This document shows positions 7,198-14,228 of a stretch of 41,439 bases of DNA, one piece after another. The first letter of the stretch is position 1. Every line of letters starts with the position of its first letter. The position numbers were made by a program, and so were the translations under genes. The DNA is from JAAUTG01 sp964458705 (GTDB lineage Bacteria > Bacteroidota > Bacteroidia > Chitinophagales > Saprospiraceae): NCBI GenBank assembly GCA_964458705.1, contig CAYWKD010000035.1, forward strand, positions 1-41,439, read 5' to 3'. The notes below the pieces were generated by a model. That model was not told the origin of the DNA. It saw nothing but the letters and a program-made list of their open reading frames with translations, and searched no databases.

Positions 7198-8274
7198 TTA
7201 TTGGCTAGATTGCTCCGTGGCATACTGCTTTTGGTAGTATGCTTGATATGCTCCCGAAGTTACATTCTTCAGCCAAGTTTCATTGCTCAAGTACCAGTCT
7301 ATTGTTTCACTCAATCCTTCTTCAAACTGTAGGGATGGCTGCCAGCCGAGTTCTTCTTTTAGCTTTGTTGCGTCAATGGCATATCGCATATCATGCCCTG
7401 CTCGATCTTTCACGAAGGTTATCAATTGCTCAGAAGCACCTGCCGTTCGACCCAGCTTTTTATCCATCAATTTACAAAGTAATTTTACTAAGTCAATATT
7501 GCGCCACTCGTTGAAGCCTCCTATGTTGTAGGTCTCTCCATGCTTACCTTTATGAAAAATCACATCAATTGCTCTAGCATGGTCTTTTACATATAACCAG
7601 TCTCTGATATTTAAGCCTTCTCCGTAAACAGGAAGAGGCTTTTTGTTGATGATATTATTGATAAAGAGTGGTATCAATTTCTCGGGAAATTGATACGACC
7701 CGTAATTATTTGAGCAGTTGGAGATAATTATTGGCATTTTGTAAGTATTGAAATAGGCTCTCACAAAATGATCCGAACTTGCTTTCGAGGCAGAATAAGG
7801 ACTCTTGGGATCGTAGGAAGTTGTTTCCACAAAAAACTCATTATCATTTTCCAACGAGCCATAGACTTCATCAGTAGAAACATGGTAAAAAAGTTTTCCA
7901 GCATGGTGCTCATTCCATGATTCTTTGGCAGCCTGCAACAGTGCTAATGTTCCAATTACATTCGTCCTTGCAAATAATAAAGGGTTAGTGATAGAGCGAT
8001 CTACATGTGATTCTGCTGCTAGATGAATTACCCCATCAAATTTATACTGGCTGAAAAGCGTTCTCAAATACTCTAAGTCCGTTATATCACCGCGCTCAAA
8101 AACATAATTTGAAGCATTTTCTACATCCTTAATGTTCTCTAAATTACCTGCATAGGTCAACTTATCGAGGTTAACTATTCTGTAATCAGAATATTTATTG
8201 ACCAATAGTCGAATAACATGAGAACCAATAAATCCAGCACCTCCAGTAACAAGTACGTGTTTTTTGAAAGTCAT
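7198..8274 (-). CDS. rfbB: dTDP-glucose 4,6-dehydratase
   Basis: RfbB converts dTDP-glucose to dTDP-4-keto-6-deoxyglucose with bound NAD. The 358-residue extended short-chain dehydrogenase has the Rossmann motif TGGAGFIGSHV near residue 10, LDKLTYAGNLENI, HLAAESHVDRSI, the catalytic-site STDEVYG (Asp-Glu used in dehydration), and YSASKASSDHFV with the Tyr-x-x-x-Lys pair. NCSNNYGSYQFPEKLIPLFI and YVKDHARAID are also family hallmarks. It is the first sugar gene after upxY, separated by a 153-bp leader rich in inverted repeats. Together with rfbA it forms a two-gene dTDP-deoxysugar module. Confidence 0.97.
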   Translation of the reverse strand: MTFKKHVLVTGGAGFIGSHVIRLLVNKYSDYRIVNLDKLTYAGNLENIKDVENASNYVFERGDITDLEYLRTLFSQYKFDGVIHLAAESHVDRSITNPLLFARTNVIGTLALLQAAKESWNEHHAGKLFYHVSTDEVYGSLENDNEFFVETTSYDPKSPYSASKASSDHFVRAYFNTYKMPIIISNCSNNYGSYQFPEKLIPLFINNIINKKPLPVYGEGLNIRDWLYVKDHARAIDVIFHKGKHGETYNIGGFNEWRNIDLVKLLCKLMDKKLGRTAGASEQLITFVKDRAGHDMRYAIDATKLKEELGWQPSLQFEEGLSETIDWYLSNETWLKNVTSGAYQAYYQKQYATEQSSQ

Positions 8275-8364
8275 ATTAAGTAAAATCGTTGATGAATTTA
8301 GATAACAAATAAGGCTTCGCCCACGATAAGTCGCAAGGATTTATCCTAATAAAAAAGTGTATTG

Positions 8365-8430
8365 AATAATGCTTTGAAGACATTATTTCAAATAATTTGA
8401 ATCTAGTTAAGATTAAAATAACCTTAACTA
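8365..8430 (-). promoter_or_regulatory. Cluster of three inverted repeats between upxY and rfbB
   Basis: Three short perfect inverted repeats occur in 66 bp: AATAATG/CATTATT at 8365-8371 and 8381-8387; the 15-bp palindrome TTCAAATAATTTGAA at 8387-8401; and TAGTTAAG/CTTAACTA at 8404-8411 and 8423-8430, which includes the upxY stop codon. They lie in the untranslated stretch that a transcript must cross to reach rfbB. All are AT-rich, so individual stability is low; a role as pause or attenuation sites for UpxY, or as weak terminators, is inference. Confidence 0.4.
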
Positions 8431-8964
8431 TGCAGCTTTACGCAAAAGCGAAGGAGCTACTTCCATGTATATTGAATGGCTAAGTTGCTTTAATTCAACG
8501 ACCATTTTCTTTTTACCTTTTACTTCTGCTAATACGCCTTGAAGTCCTGTTAAATTACCAGAGATAATTTCTACAATGTCTCCAACTGTATAGCTTGAAG
8601 GTTCGATATCAACTGCCATTCCTTCTCCCACTATTCTTTTCAACAATTCCATTTCCTCATTAGGTATGGCAATCATATTTCTTCCAATTTTTAGAAACCT
8701 TAGCACATCCTCTGTTTCTAAAACGGTTACGTATTCTGACTTCTTGATCTTTACAAATACATAGCAATTTATTAGCGGCAGTTCTACTGTTTTTCTTTTT
8801 CGCGTGTAGTGGCGTGTTAACTTTTGTATGGGCAGATATGCTTCTATACCTTTTTTCTCTAGTAGCTTTTGCACTAGCTTTTCACGCTTGTAGTTTGTGT
8901 ATATAGCAAACCACCGAGATTCTACCTCGTGAAGATGATTTTCATGTGTTCTTGCTGCTGACAT
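8428..8964 (-). CDS. UpxY/RfaH-like NusG-family transcription antiterminator
   Basis: The 178-residue protein has a NusG N-terminal (NGN) domain from about residue 15 (SRWFAIYTNYKREKLVQKLL, IEAYLPIQKLTRHYTRKRK, VELPLINCYVFVKI, VLRFLKIGRNMIAIPNEEM). A C-terminal KOW-type domain follows near residue 125 (YTVGDIVEIISGNLTGLQGV). Specialised NusG paralogs of this kind head capsule and exopolysaccharide operons in Bacteroidota and let RNA polymerase read through long operons. Its position as the first gene of the minus-strand rfbB-rfbA-glmS-DUF2061-cysCDN series fits that role exactly. A 500-bp untranslated region separates it from the divergent LytTR operon. I could not name the UpxY subtype. Confidence 0.9.
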   Translation of the reverse strand: MSAARTHENHLHEVESRWFAIYTNYKREKLVQKLLEKKGIEAYLPIQKLTRHYTRKRKTVELPLINCYVFVKIKKSEYVTVLETEDVLRFLKIGRNMIAIPNEEMELLKRIVGEGMAVDIEPSSYTVGDIVEIISGNLTGLQGVLAEVKGKKKMVVELKQLSHSIYMEVAPSLLRKAA

Positions 8965-9022
8965 AGTAGCTATATTATTACTAACATCGCTTACAAAATC
9001 TATGGATTATTTGTCCCCACTG

Positions 9023-9040
9023 ATCTTTAAAATTAAAGAT
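9023..9040. repeat. 8-bp perfect palindrome in the upxY leader
   Basis: ATCTTTAA, two A, TTAAAGAT: perfect arms with a 2-nt centre, about 60 nt upstream of the upxY ATG. It could be an operator for a dimeric regulator or an RNA hairpin; the sequence alone does not decide. Confidence 0.45.
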
Positions 9041-9390
9041 TGAGTAGTTTTTCTACGCAAAATTAAGCAAGTCTTTCTATTCACCAACATTTTGGGATAA
9101 ATATTTATTGAACTCTTCACCTGAGAATGAGTATAATCAATCACTTCCGAATAAAGCATTAATATAGTCTTGTTTGACCAAACTTTACTCTATCTTAGAG
9201 TTTTTTAATCAAATAAAGTTCTTATATTTCTTTTGTAAGCTAAATGACTAGTATTACTAGACCGAAATAATTGACTGACAGTTATTTTTCAAGTGACTAT
9301 TTGATTATGCTCTGCTTATTTGTGCCACTAACTTCATTCTGAAACCACTAGGTCTTGATTTTGTAAATATCCCGATCTAAACTTTATTAG

Positions 9391-9421
9391 TTGAAGCGAG
9401 TGTTTTCTATCTTTACCTTTG
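9391..9421 (+). promoter_or_regulatory. Bacteroidota-type promoter for the LytTR/LytS operon
   Basis: TTG at 9391-9393, a 20-nt spacer and TACCTTTG at 9414-9421 match the Bacteroidota sigma consensus TTG-N(about 20)-TAnnTTTG. Transcription would start near 9428, giving a leader of about 38 nt before the ATG at 9466. Confidence 0.75.
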
Positions 9422-9465
9422 ATGCAAGTCTACAATCAATATTTAAGGAATAAAGTATCAATCAA

Positions 9466-10215
9466 ATGTTAAAAGCAATTCTTATTGATGATGAACCCAA
9501 TTGCCTAAAAATGCTAGAATGGGAGCTCCAAAACTCATGCCCTGACGTGAAAATAATGGAACTGTGCGATTCGGGAAAAGCGGGACTCAAAGCAATCAAG
9601 CAACATCAACCTTCTATTGTTTTCTTGGATGTGGATATGCCGTATATGAATGGATTTGAGATGTTAGAGCTGGTTGAGGATATAAATTTTGAAGTGATCT
9701 TTACCACTGCTTACGACGAGTATGCGGTTAAGGCATTCAAGATTAATGCTATTGATTATTTACTAAAGCCCATTGACGAAGATGAACTCGCAGCAGCAGT
9801 TGAAAAAGCAAAGGAACGTGCCGCTGCAACTAGCAAAAAAGGTAAGTCCTCAGATGCAGAAAATCCTCAACAAAACATCATAAGAAAAATTGCATTACCC
9901 ACTTTTGAAGGGCTCGTTTTCGTGGAAGTGGATAAGATCATTTACTGCCAATCTGATAACAATTACACTAAAATATTTCTAAAGGAAGGCAAAGACCTAT
10001 TTATTTCAAAGACCTTAAAAGAGATGGAAGAAGTGCTTGGCCAATATCATTTTTACAGGGTGCATAATTCTTTTATGGTCAATCTGAATGAGATCAAGAG
10101 CTATATCAAAGCAGATGGCGGATATTTGATTATGTCAAATGATGGAAAAGTGCGCGTTTCTCGTAGTAAGAAAGAGGGATTGCTACAGCTTTTTCAGACG
10201 CCAAGAAAAAGCTAA
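9466..10215 (+). CDS. LytTR-family response regulator
   Basis: The 249-residue protein has an N-terminal receiver domain: acidic pair in LIDDEP, phospho-acceptor Asp55 in IVFLDVDMPYMNG, TTAYDEYAVKAF and DYLLKPI with the conserved Lys. A C-terminal LytTR DNA-binding domain begins near residue 145 (LVFVEVDKIIYCQSDNNYTK, MEEVLGQYHFYRVHNSFMVNL, GKVRVSRSKK). Such regulators bind direct repeats upstream of targets. The gene has a strong promoter and is followed after 45 bp by its likely partner kinase. Being divergent from upxY, it may control the polysaccharide operon, but that is inference from position only. Confidence 0.93.
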   Translation: MLKAILIDDEPNCLKMLEWELQNSCPDVKIMELCDSGKAGLKAIKQHQPSIVFLDVDMPYMNGFEMLELVEDINFEVIFTTAYDEYAVKAFKINAIDYLLKPIDEDELAAAVEKAKERAAATSKKGKSSDAENPQQNIIRKIALPTFEGLVFVEVDKIIYCQSDNNYTKIFLKEGKDLFISKTLKEMEEVLGQYHFYRVHNSFMVNLNEIKSYIKADGGYLIMSNDGKVRVSRSKKEGLLQLFQTPRKS

Positions 10216-10260
10216 CTTTTTTTGAAAACTCATCCTCACACTTAGCAAAAAAGAAGACGA

Positions 10261-11616
10261 TTGAATGTTTATAAGCAAATACTAGAGCGATTCAATGATC
10301 GCATAGAAGAGCGATACGAAGAGGAGTTTTTTGAAAAGCTATACTTAAATAATCTTGAGCGGGCTTACTTGATAAGTGTCATGGGGGTTATTTCCTTTTT
10401 TTTGCTATTGGTATCTGATTATTTCAAGCTCAGAGATGCAGAGACGGCTGACCGCATCATCAGTTCACTTTTATTCATTACTCATGCACTGCTTTCGTTT
10501 TTATTAATTCCTTCTTTTTTTATACATGGAGAAAAAGAAAACTGGTTATCAGGCATCTATAAGAATAAAAGAGTGCTTTTCTTTTTCACTTTGACTATTC
10601 TGGGAGGGTCGCTACTGCCTTTAGCAATCGCCTCTCTACAATCTAGAGGCAGTATTGTTGTTTTTGCTATTTTTATCATAATTGTCAACTTGGGCTTCAA
10701 AGTACCTCTGAAGACTAATATAATTATCAATATCATCACCATAGTTCTCGTAACTTTAGGCATAATTTACGTAGATGCTGGAGAGTTTGACAAGGTGGGA
10801 AACATCTTTGAATGTTGGGCTTTGACGGGAGCTGTTTTTGTAATTGCCTCTTATCAATTTCAGTCTGAAATTAAGCAGTTCAATTACGAAAAACTATTGG
10901 AGGAAAAAAATGAAATCATTAAATCTCAACTAGAAGCAGAGTTCAATAAAAAGATTGCTGAAATCGAAATGACGGCACTTAGAGCGCAGATGAATCCACA
11001 CTTCTTATTCAATGTGCTCAACTCGATCAAACTCTACATGGTGCAAAATGACGCTCGAACGGCTGCACGATACCTCACTAAATTTTCTCGCCTCATTCGA
11101 TTGATCTTAAATAATAGTAAATCTGCTATGATTCAACTTGGTGAAGAGTTGAGCGCATTGGAACTTTATATTGAAATGGAAAATTTTCGCTTCAATGACA
11201 AGTTTGACTATGAAATCATGGTACATAAGTCGGTGAATGTAGAAGATGTGGACATTCCTCCAATGATATTGCAGCCTTATGTCGAAAATGCAATATGGCA
11301 CGGCTTGATGCACAAAGAAGACGGACGCGGAAAATTGAGTATCAAAATACAACCCACTGAAGATGGACTCTATTTTGTGATTGAGGATAATGGTATTGGC
11401 AGAGAGAGAGCTATGCTTATCCGCACTAGAACCGCAGCCAAGCACAAGTCAGTAGGCATGCAAATTACGCGCGACCGCATTGCTATGGCAAATGAGCTTT
11501 TCAAAACCAATGCAAGTGTCAAAGTAGTTGATCTAAAAGATAGTTTCGGCAATGGCGTGGGTACGAAAGTAGTCATTCATTTACCGATTTCAGAAGCAGT
11601 AATTACCCGTTCTTAA
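10261..11616 (+). CDS. LytS-type sensor histidine kinase (HisKA_7TM-less, 6-TM N-terminus, His_kinase/HATPase_c)
   Basis: The 451-residue kinase has an N-terminal part with about five or six hydrophobic spans (for example VMGVISFFLLLVSDYF near 40, ITHALLSFLLIPSFFI near 75, SIVVFAIFIIIVNLGF near 130). A coiled-coil stretch around 205-240 follows, then the His_kinase domain with TALRAQMNPHFLFNVLNSIK; the phospho-accepting His is about residue 247. The ATPase domain has PPMILQPYVENAIWHGL (N box), IEDNGIGRERA (G1) and a late GNGVGTKVVIHLP. The start appears to be TTG at 10261, since the first in-frame ATG would remove the first membrane span; this is uncertain. It pairs with the LytTR regulator 45 bp upstream. 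No extracellular sensor domain is recognisable. Confidence 0.9.
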   Translation: MNVYKQILERFNDRIEERYEEEFFEKLYLNNLERAYLISVMGVISFFLLLVSDYFKLRDAETADRIISSLLFITHALLSFLLIPSFFIHGEKENWLSGIYKNKRVLFFFTLTILGGSLLPLAIASLQSRGSIVVFAIFIIIVNLGFKVPLKTNIIINIITIVLVTLGIIYVDAGEFDKVGNIFECWALTGAVFVIASYQFQSEIKQFNYEKLLEEKNEIIKSQLEAEFNKKIAEIEMTALRAQMNPHFLFNVLNSIKLYMVQNDARTAARYLTKFSRLIRLILNNSKSAMIQLGEELSALELYIEMENFRFNDKFDYEIMVHKSVNVEDVDIPPMILQPYVENAIWHGLMHKEDGRGKLSIKIQPTEDGLYFVIEDNGIGRERAMLIRTRTAAKHKSVGMQITRDRIAMANELFKTNASVKVVDLKDSFGNGVGTKVVIHLPISEAVITRS

Positions 11617-11968
11617 AGACGACTTCAGTCAACAACTTATTACGTTGATAAAATAAAGCGGTTATCTAAACTATCCTACCCTTTTCTTCTCGCAATTTTA
11701 CAAAGCCACGCTACATGTTAGCATTTAAGCTGTCGGCAGCCGCTTGCGCTTATTGCTTTAAACCTTGATTATTTTACTTTTCATTGATGGAATGTTGAAT
11801 AATCACTGGCGATCAATGAAGCCTATTCCTGACCAAAAGCTGAAAAATTGGTTTCCATCAATTTTATCCATAAATATTAGTTATGACTTACATTAAAAAT
11901 ATAAAATATAACTTATAAACAAAAAAGCCCTCTGTCGAGTATTTCTATCAAACAAAAAAGTTCATAGC
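11617..11968. other. 352-bp intergenic region before the icd remnant
   Basis: No gene was found on either strand. A 10-bp perfect inverted repeat with a long loop, ATTGATGGAA (11783-11792) and TTCCATCAAT (11853-11862), is the only structure noticed. No clear terminator for the kinase operon and no TAnnTTTG promoter are visible. Confidence 0.5.
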
Positions 11969-12344
11969 ATGAAAAAAATCACTATTGCAAAAGGAGACGG
12001 CATTGGCACTGAAATTATGAATGAAGTTATATAAGATCATGGAGGCGGCGGAAGTAGATGTTGCTTTTTATGAAATTGAGATTGGTGAAAAGGCTTATCT
12101 AAATGGACACTCGTCCGGAATTTCTCCAGAAGCATGGTCAATAATTCGCGAAAATAAAGTGTTTTTAAAAGCGCCTATCACTACGCCGCAAGGTGGAGGT
12201 TACAAAAGTTTAAATGTAACAACTCGAAAAGCACTTAATCTTTTTGCCAATGCCCGCCCTTGTAGGAGTTTTTATCCATTTATCAGTACCAAACACTCTG
12301 ATATTGACATAGTGATCATTCGTGAAAATGAAGAAGATTTATAG
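11969..12344 (+). pseudogene. 5' remnant of an NADP isocitrate dehydrogenase gene, frameshifted and truncated
   Basis: Reading from ATG 11969 gives MKKITIAKGDGIGTEIMNEV and then a stop at 12032. One extra base near 12029-12032 shifts the frame, and the next frame continues homologously with KIMEAAEVDVAFYEIEIGEK, SSGISPEAW, KVFLKAPITTPQGGGYKSLN, ARPCRSFYPF and VIIRENEEDL before a TAG at 12342. This is the N-terminal third of the Bacteroidota-type isocitrate dehydrogenase (isocitrate/isopropylmalate dehydrogenase superfamily; the full enzyme is roughly 480 residues in my recollection). The NAD(P)- and metal-binding remainder is absent. An internal ATG at 12021 opens a 107-codon frame, but it lacks the catalytic half. 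It is probably a dead duplicate; an intact icd should exist elsewhere. Confidence 0.85.
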
Positions 12345-12386
12345 ATGATTACATTTACTCATTTTTATTAACTAAAATCCATTGAT

Positions 12387-12533
12387 ATGAATTCATTACT
12401 TCTAGTTGTAAATACCTTTGCAGAGGAATCGTCATTCAGTGAAGTTGCAACCACAAAACTACTAATTTCATTTGCTGTCGTTGCAATGTTGCTATTCATA
12501 AGAAACACTCGCAACAGATCACTAGAAAGATAG
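12387..12533 (+). CDS. Small single-span membrane protein, 48 residues, unknown
   Basis: ATG 12387 to TAG 12531-12533 encodes a 48-residue peptide: MNSLLLVVNTFAEESS, a short polar stretch, a hydrophobic segment LLISFAVVAMLLFI (about residues 25-38) and a basic tail RNTRNRSLER. The layout, a hydrophobic span followed by positive charges, looks like a small membrane protein with a cytoplasmic C-terminus. A 14-bp perfect hairpin begins 18 bp after the stop, which supports a real transcript ending here. No family was recognised. It lies just after the icd remnant, so it could also be a chance frame. Moderate to low confidence. Confidence 0.45.
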   Translation: MNSLLLVVNTFAEESSFSEVATTKLLISFAVVAMLLFIRNTRNRSLER

Positions 12534-12551
12534 ATTAGTTCTTTGTATTGC

Positions 12552-12596
12552 AGGCTGACAGAATTAATTTCCAGTCGCGAACAATTCTGTCAGCCT
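12552..12596 (+). terminator. 14-bp perfect hairpin after the 48-residue ORF
   Basis: AGGCTGACAGAATT (12552-12565) and AATTCTGTCAGCCT (12583-12596) pair perfectly over a 17-nt loop; ATTTCC follows. This is the strongest hairpin in the first half of the window. There is only a short T-rich tail, so it may be a terminator or a structured RNA end. Confidence 0.6.
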
Positions 12597-12761
12597 ATTT
12601 CCTTGTAGCATTTAAAACTTAGGTCGCGATTATTTATCTACACTTGAATGCTTTATCTTCTTCTTAAAGAATCAACCTAAAAATATTGAAATCAGGATCA
12701 ATGTAGGCTCTTGAAGCAAATTATTTAGCGCAAAAAATATCATCATAAATCAATAAGTAAC

Positions 12762-12776
12762 TCTGCCTGCGGCAGA
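12762..12776 (-). terminator. GC-rich hairpin downstream of the Gfo/Idh/MocA gene
   Basis: TCTGCC, TGC loop, GGCAGA, located 18 bp beyond the stop of the minus-strand oxidoreductase. The perfect 6-bp GC-rich stem suits a terminator for that gene. Hairpins with this core are frequent intergenic repeats in some Bacteroidota, so it could also be a REP-like element. Confidence 0.45.
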
Positions 12777-12793
12777 TAGCTATTTGATTGTTG

Positions 12794-14116
12794 CTAAACC
12801 TTTGGCTCCCATCCTTTAGCATAATCGCGTTTCCACATCTTCATTGCTTTTCGATTTTTCAATATGCGACCATTTGTAGGATCTGTTTTTAGTGTATCTC
12901 CTGTTGCTTGAGCAATGTTAGCCAAGTGACAAAGTAGAACGCTTTTATGTCCTTCATCAATAGGAGAATGTTGAGTTACACCTGTTCTAATGGCATCTGC
13001 GAAGTTACCAATATGATAAGCATCTAAGCCACCACCACCTACTAGATTAGTTGTAGCGGAAACTTCGGATTCTTTCAACTCTTTCACTAAATTGTTGTCC
13101 ATATCGTAGAGTTGGTAATAATTGCGTGTGAGAACGATCGTTCCTTTTGTACCATGAATACTTGAGCCACGATCGGTTTTGCTTATTTTGTAAGGATTGC
13201 AGCTATTACCTTCCCAAGTAATCACTTTATCGTCATCAAACTCAAAGGAAGCCACCTGTGTATCATAAAACTCCCAGTCATCTTTGAAGTGATAGCGCCC
13301 CCCAGCGGAAGTTACTTTGGTTGGATAATTCACCCCTAAAGCCCATCGGCATATATCTATCTCGTGTGCTCCATTATTGTTGACCTCACCTGTGCCCCAG
13401 TTCCAAAACCAATGCCAGTTGTAATGCACTAAATTGTCTCGATAATCCTGTCTAGGTGCAGGCCCTTGCCAAAGCGACCAATCTAACCAATCCGGTACAG
13501 CTACTTTTTTACCTATTCCAATTGATCCTCTTTTGTTGTAATACCAAGCTTTACCAGCATATACCTCCCCAATAATTCCATCTTGAATATCTTTGATAGC
13601 CTGCATAGAGGTAGGAGCAGAACGCTGTTGGTTACCCATTTGTACAACCTTACCATATTTCTTCTGTGCTGCTACTAGTAGTTCGCCCTCCGCAGGATTG
13701 TGGCTGCAAGGTTTTTCTACATAAACGTGCTTGCCAGCTTGCAAAGCCATAATAGACATTGGAGCATGCCAATGATCGGGCGTAGCAATCATTAAAACGT
13801 CTAAATCTTTTTGTTCGAGCAGTTTTCTTACATCTGTGTAGAAAGAAGGAGAAGTATTGTTCTTTTCCATGACTAGTTGAGTTGTACGATTTTCTTCTCT
13901 ACTATCTACATCGCATACATACTGGATTTTTGTGTTGGGTATTTTAGCCACACCACTTATCAATGCACGTCCTCTACTTCTCACGCCAGCAACGCCCACT
14001 ACTAAGCGATCATTTGCTCCTAGAATATTAGCATAGCTTTTTGCTGACATTCCTACGGTTGCCGCCACACTAGCAATAGCCGTTTTTTTGATAAAGTCTC
14101 GTCTTGTTTTTTTCAT
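12794..14116 (-). CDS. Gfo/Idh/MocA family oxidoreductase with Tat signal
   Basis: The 440-residue protein starts MKKTRRDFIKKTAIASVAAT, a twin-arginine signal (RRDFIKK), with likely cleavage after about residue 29 (SAKSYA). The NAD(P)-binding fold follows (VVGVAGVRSRGRALISG, YVCDVDSREE, MIATPDHWHAPMSIMALQAG). HVYVEKPCSHNPAEGE holds the conserved EKP motif, and GAHEIDICRWALG, with a possible catalytic His, marks the C-terminal domain. Secreted members of this family act on sugars or sugar acids in the periplasm of Bacteroidota and Planctomycetes; the substrate is not predictable here. It is upstream of a secreted ASPIC/FG-GAP gene's 3' end on the same strand (112-bp spacing) and near a SusCD pair, which suggests use of an imported glycan or glycoside. 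Confidence 0.92.
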   Translation of the reverse strand: MKKTRRDFIKKTAIASVAATVGMSAKSYANILGANDRLVVGVAGVRSRGRALISGVAKIPNTKIQYVCDVDSREENRTTQLVMEKNNTSPSFYTDVRKLLEQKDLDVLMIATPDHWHAPMSIMALQAGKHVYVEKPCSHNPAEGELLVAAQKKYGKVVQMGNQQRSAPTSMQAIKDIQDGIIGEVYAGKAWYYNKRGSIGIGKKVAVPDWLDWSLWQGPAPRQDYRDNLVHYNWHWFWNWGTGEVNNNGAHEIDICRWALGVNYPTKVTSAGGRYHFKDDWEFYDTQVASFEFDDDKVITWEGNSCNPYKISKTDRGSSIHGTKGTIVLTRNYYQLYDMDNNLVKELKESEVSATTNLVGGGGLDAYHIGNFADAIRTGVTQHSPIDEGHKSVLLCHLANIAQATGDTLKTDPTNGRILKNRKAMKMWKRDYAKGWEPKV

Positions 14117-14228
14117 TACATATTATGTTAATAGGTCAACAATCTATTTGATTCAATATTGATAAACAGCTAGCCGTAAAGTCTGATCTTTTATAAATTT
14201 ATCGATCTCCAATCTAGCTACTCACTTA

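Larger units (their letters stand above)
8965..9465. other. 501-bp divergent intergenic region between upxY and the LytTR regulator gene
   Basis: No convincing gene is visible. The right end holds a promoter for the plus-strand regulator (9391-9421). A palindrome (9023-9040) lies about 60 bp upstream of upxY, and a 13-bp palindrome CTAGTATTACTAG is at 9248-9260. No clear TAnnTTTG element was found for upxY; the nearest is TAGATTTTG on the minus strand at about 8994-9002, one base too long. The region may contain a long upxY leader of the kind that carries recruitment elements for NusG paralogs (inference). Confidence 0.6.

Noticed and set aside
9248..9260. Palindrome CTAGTATTACTAG as an operator
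   Set aside because: Short, AT-rich and far from both starts; recorded only as part of the intergenic region.
11783..11862. 10-bp inverted repeat with a 60-nt loop as kinase-operon terminator
   Set aside because: The loop is too long and no T-run follows; likely chance.
12021..12344. A 107-codon open frame as a functional dehydrogenase
   Set aside because: It is only the N-terminal part of isocitrate dehydrogenase, its upstream codons lie in another frame, and the catalytic remainder is absent; called a pseudogene.
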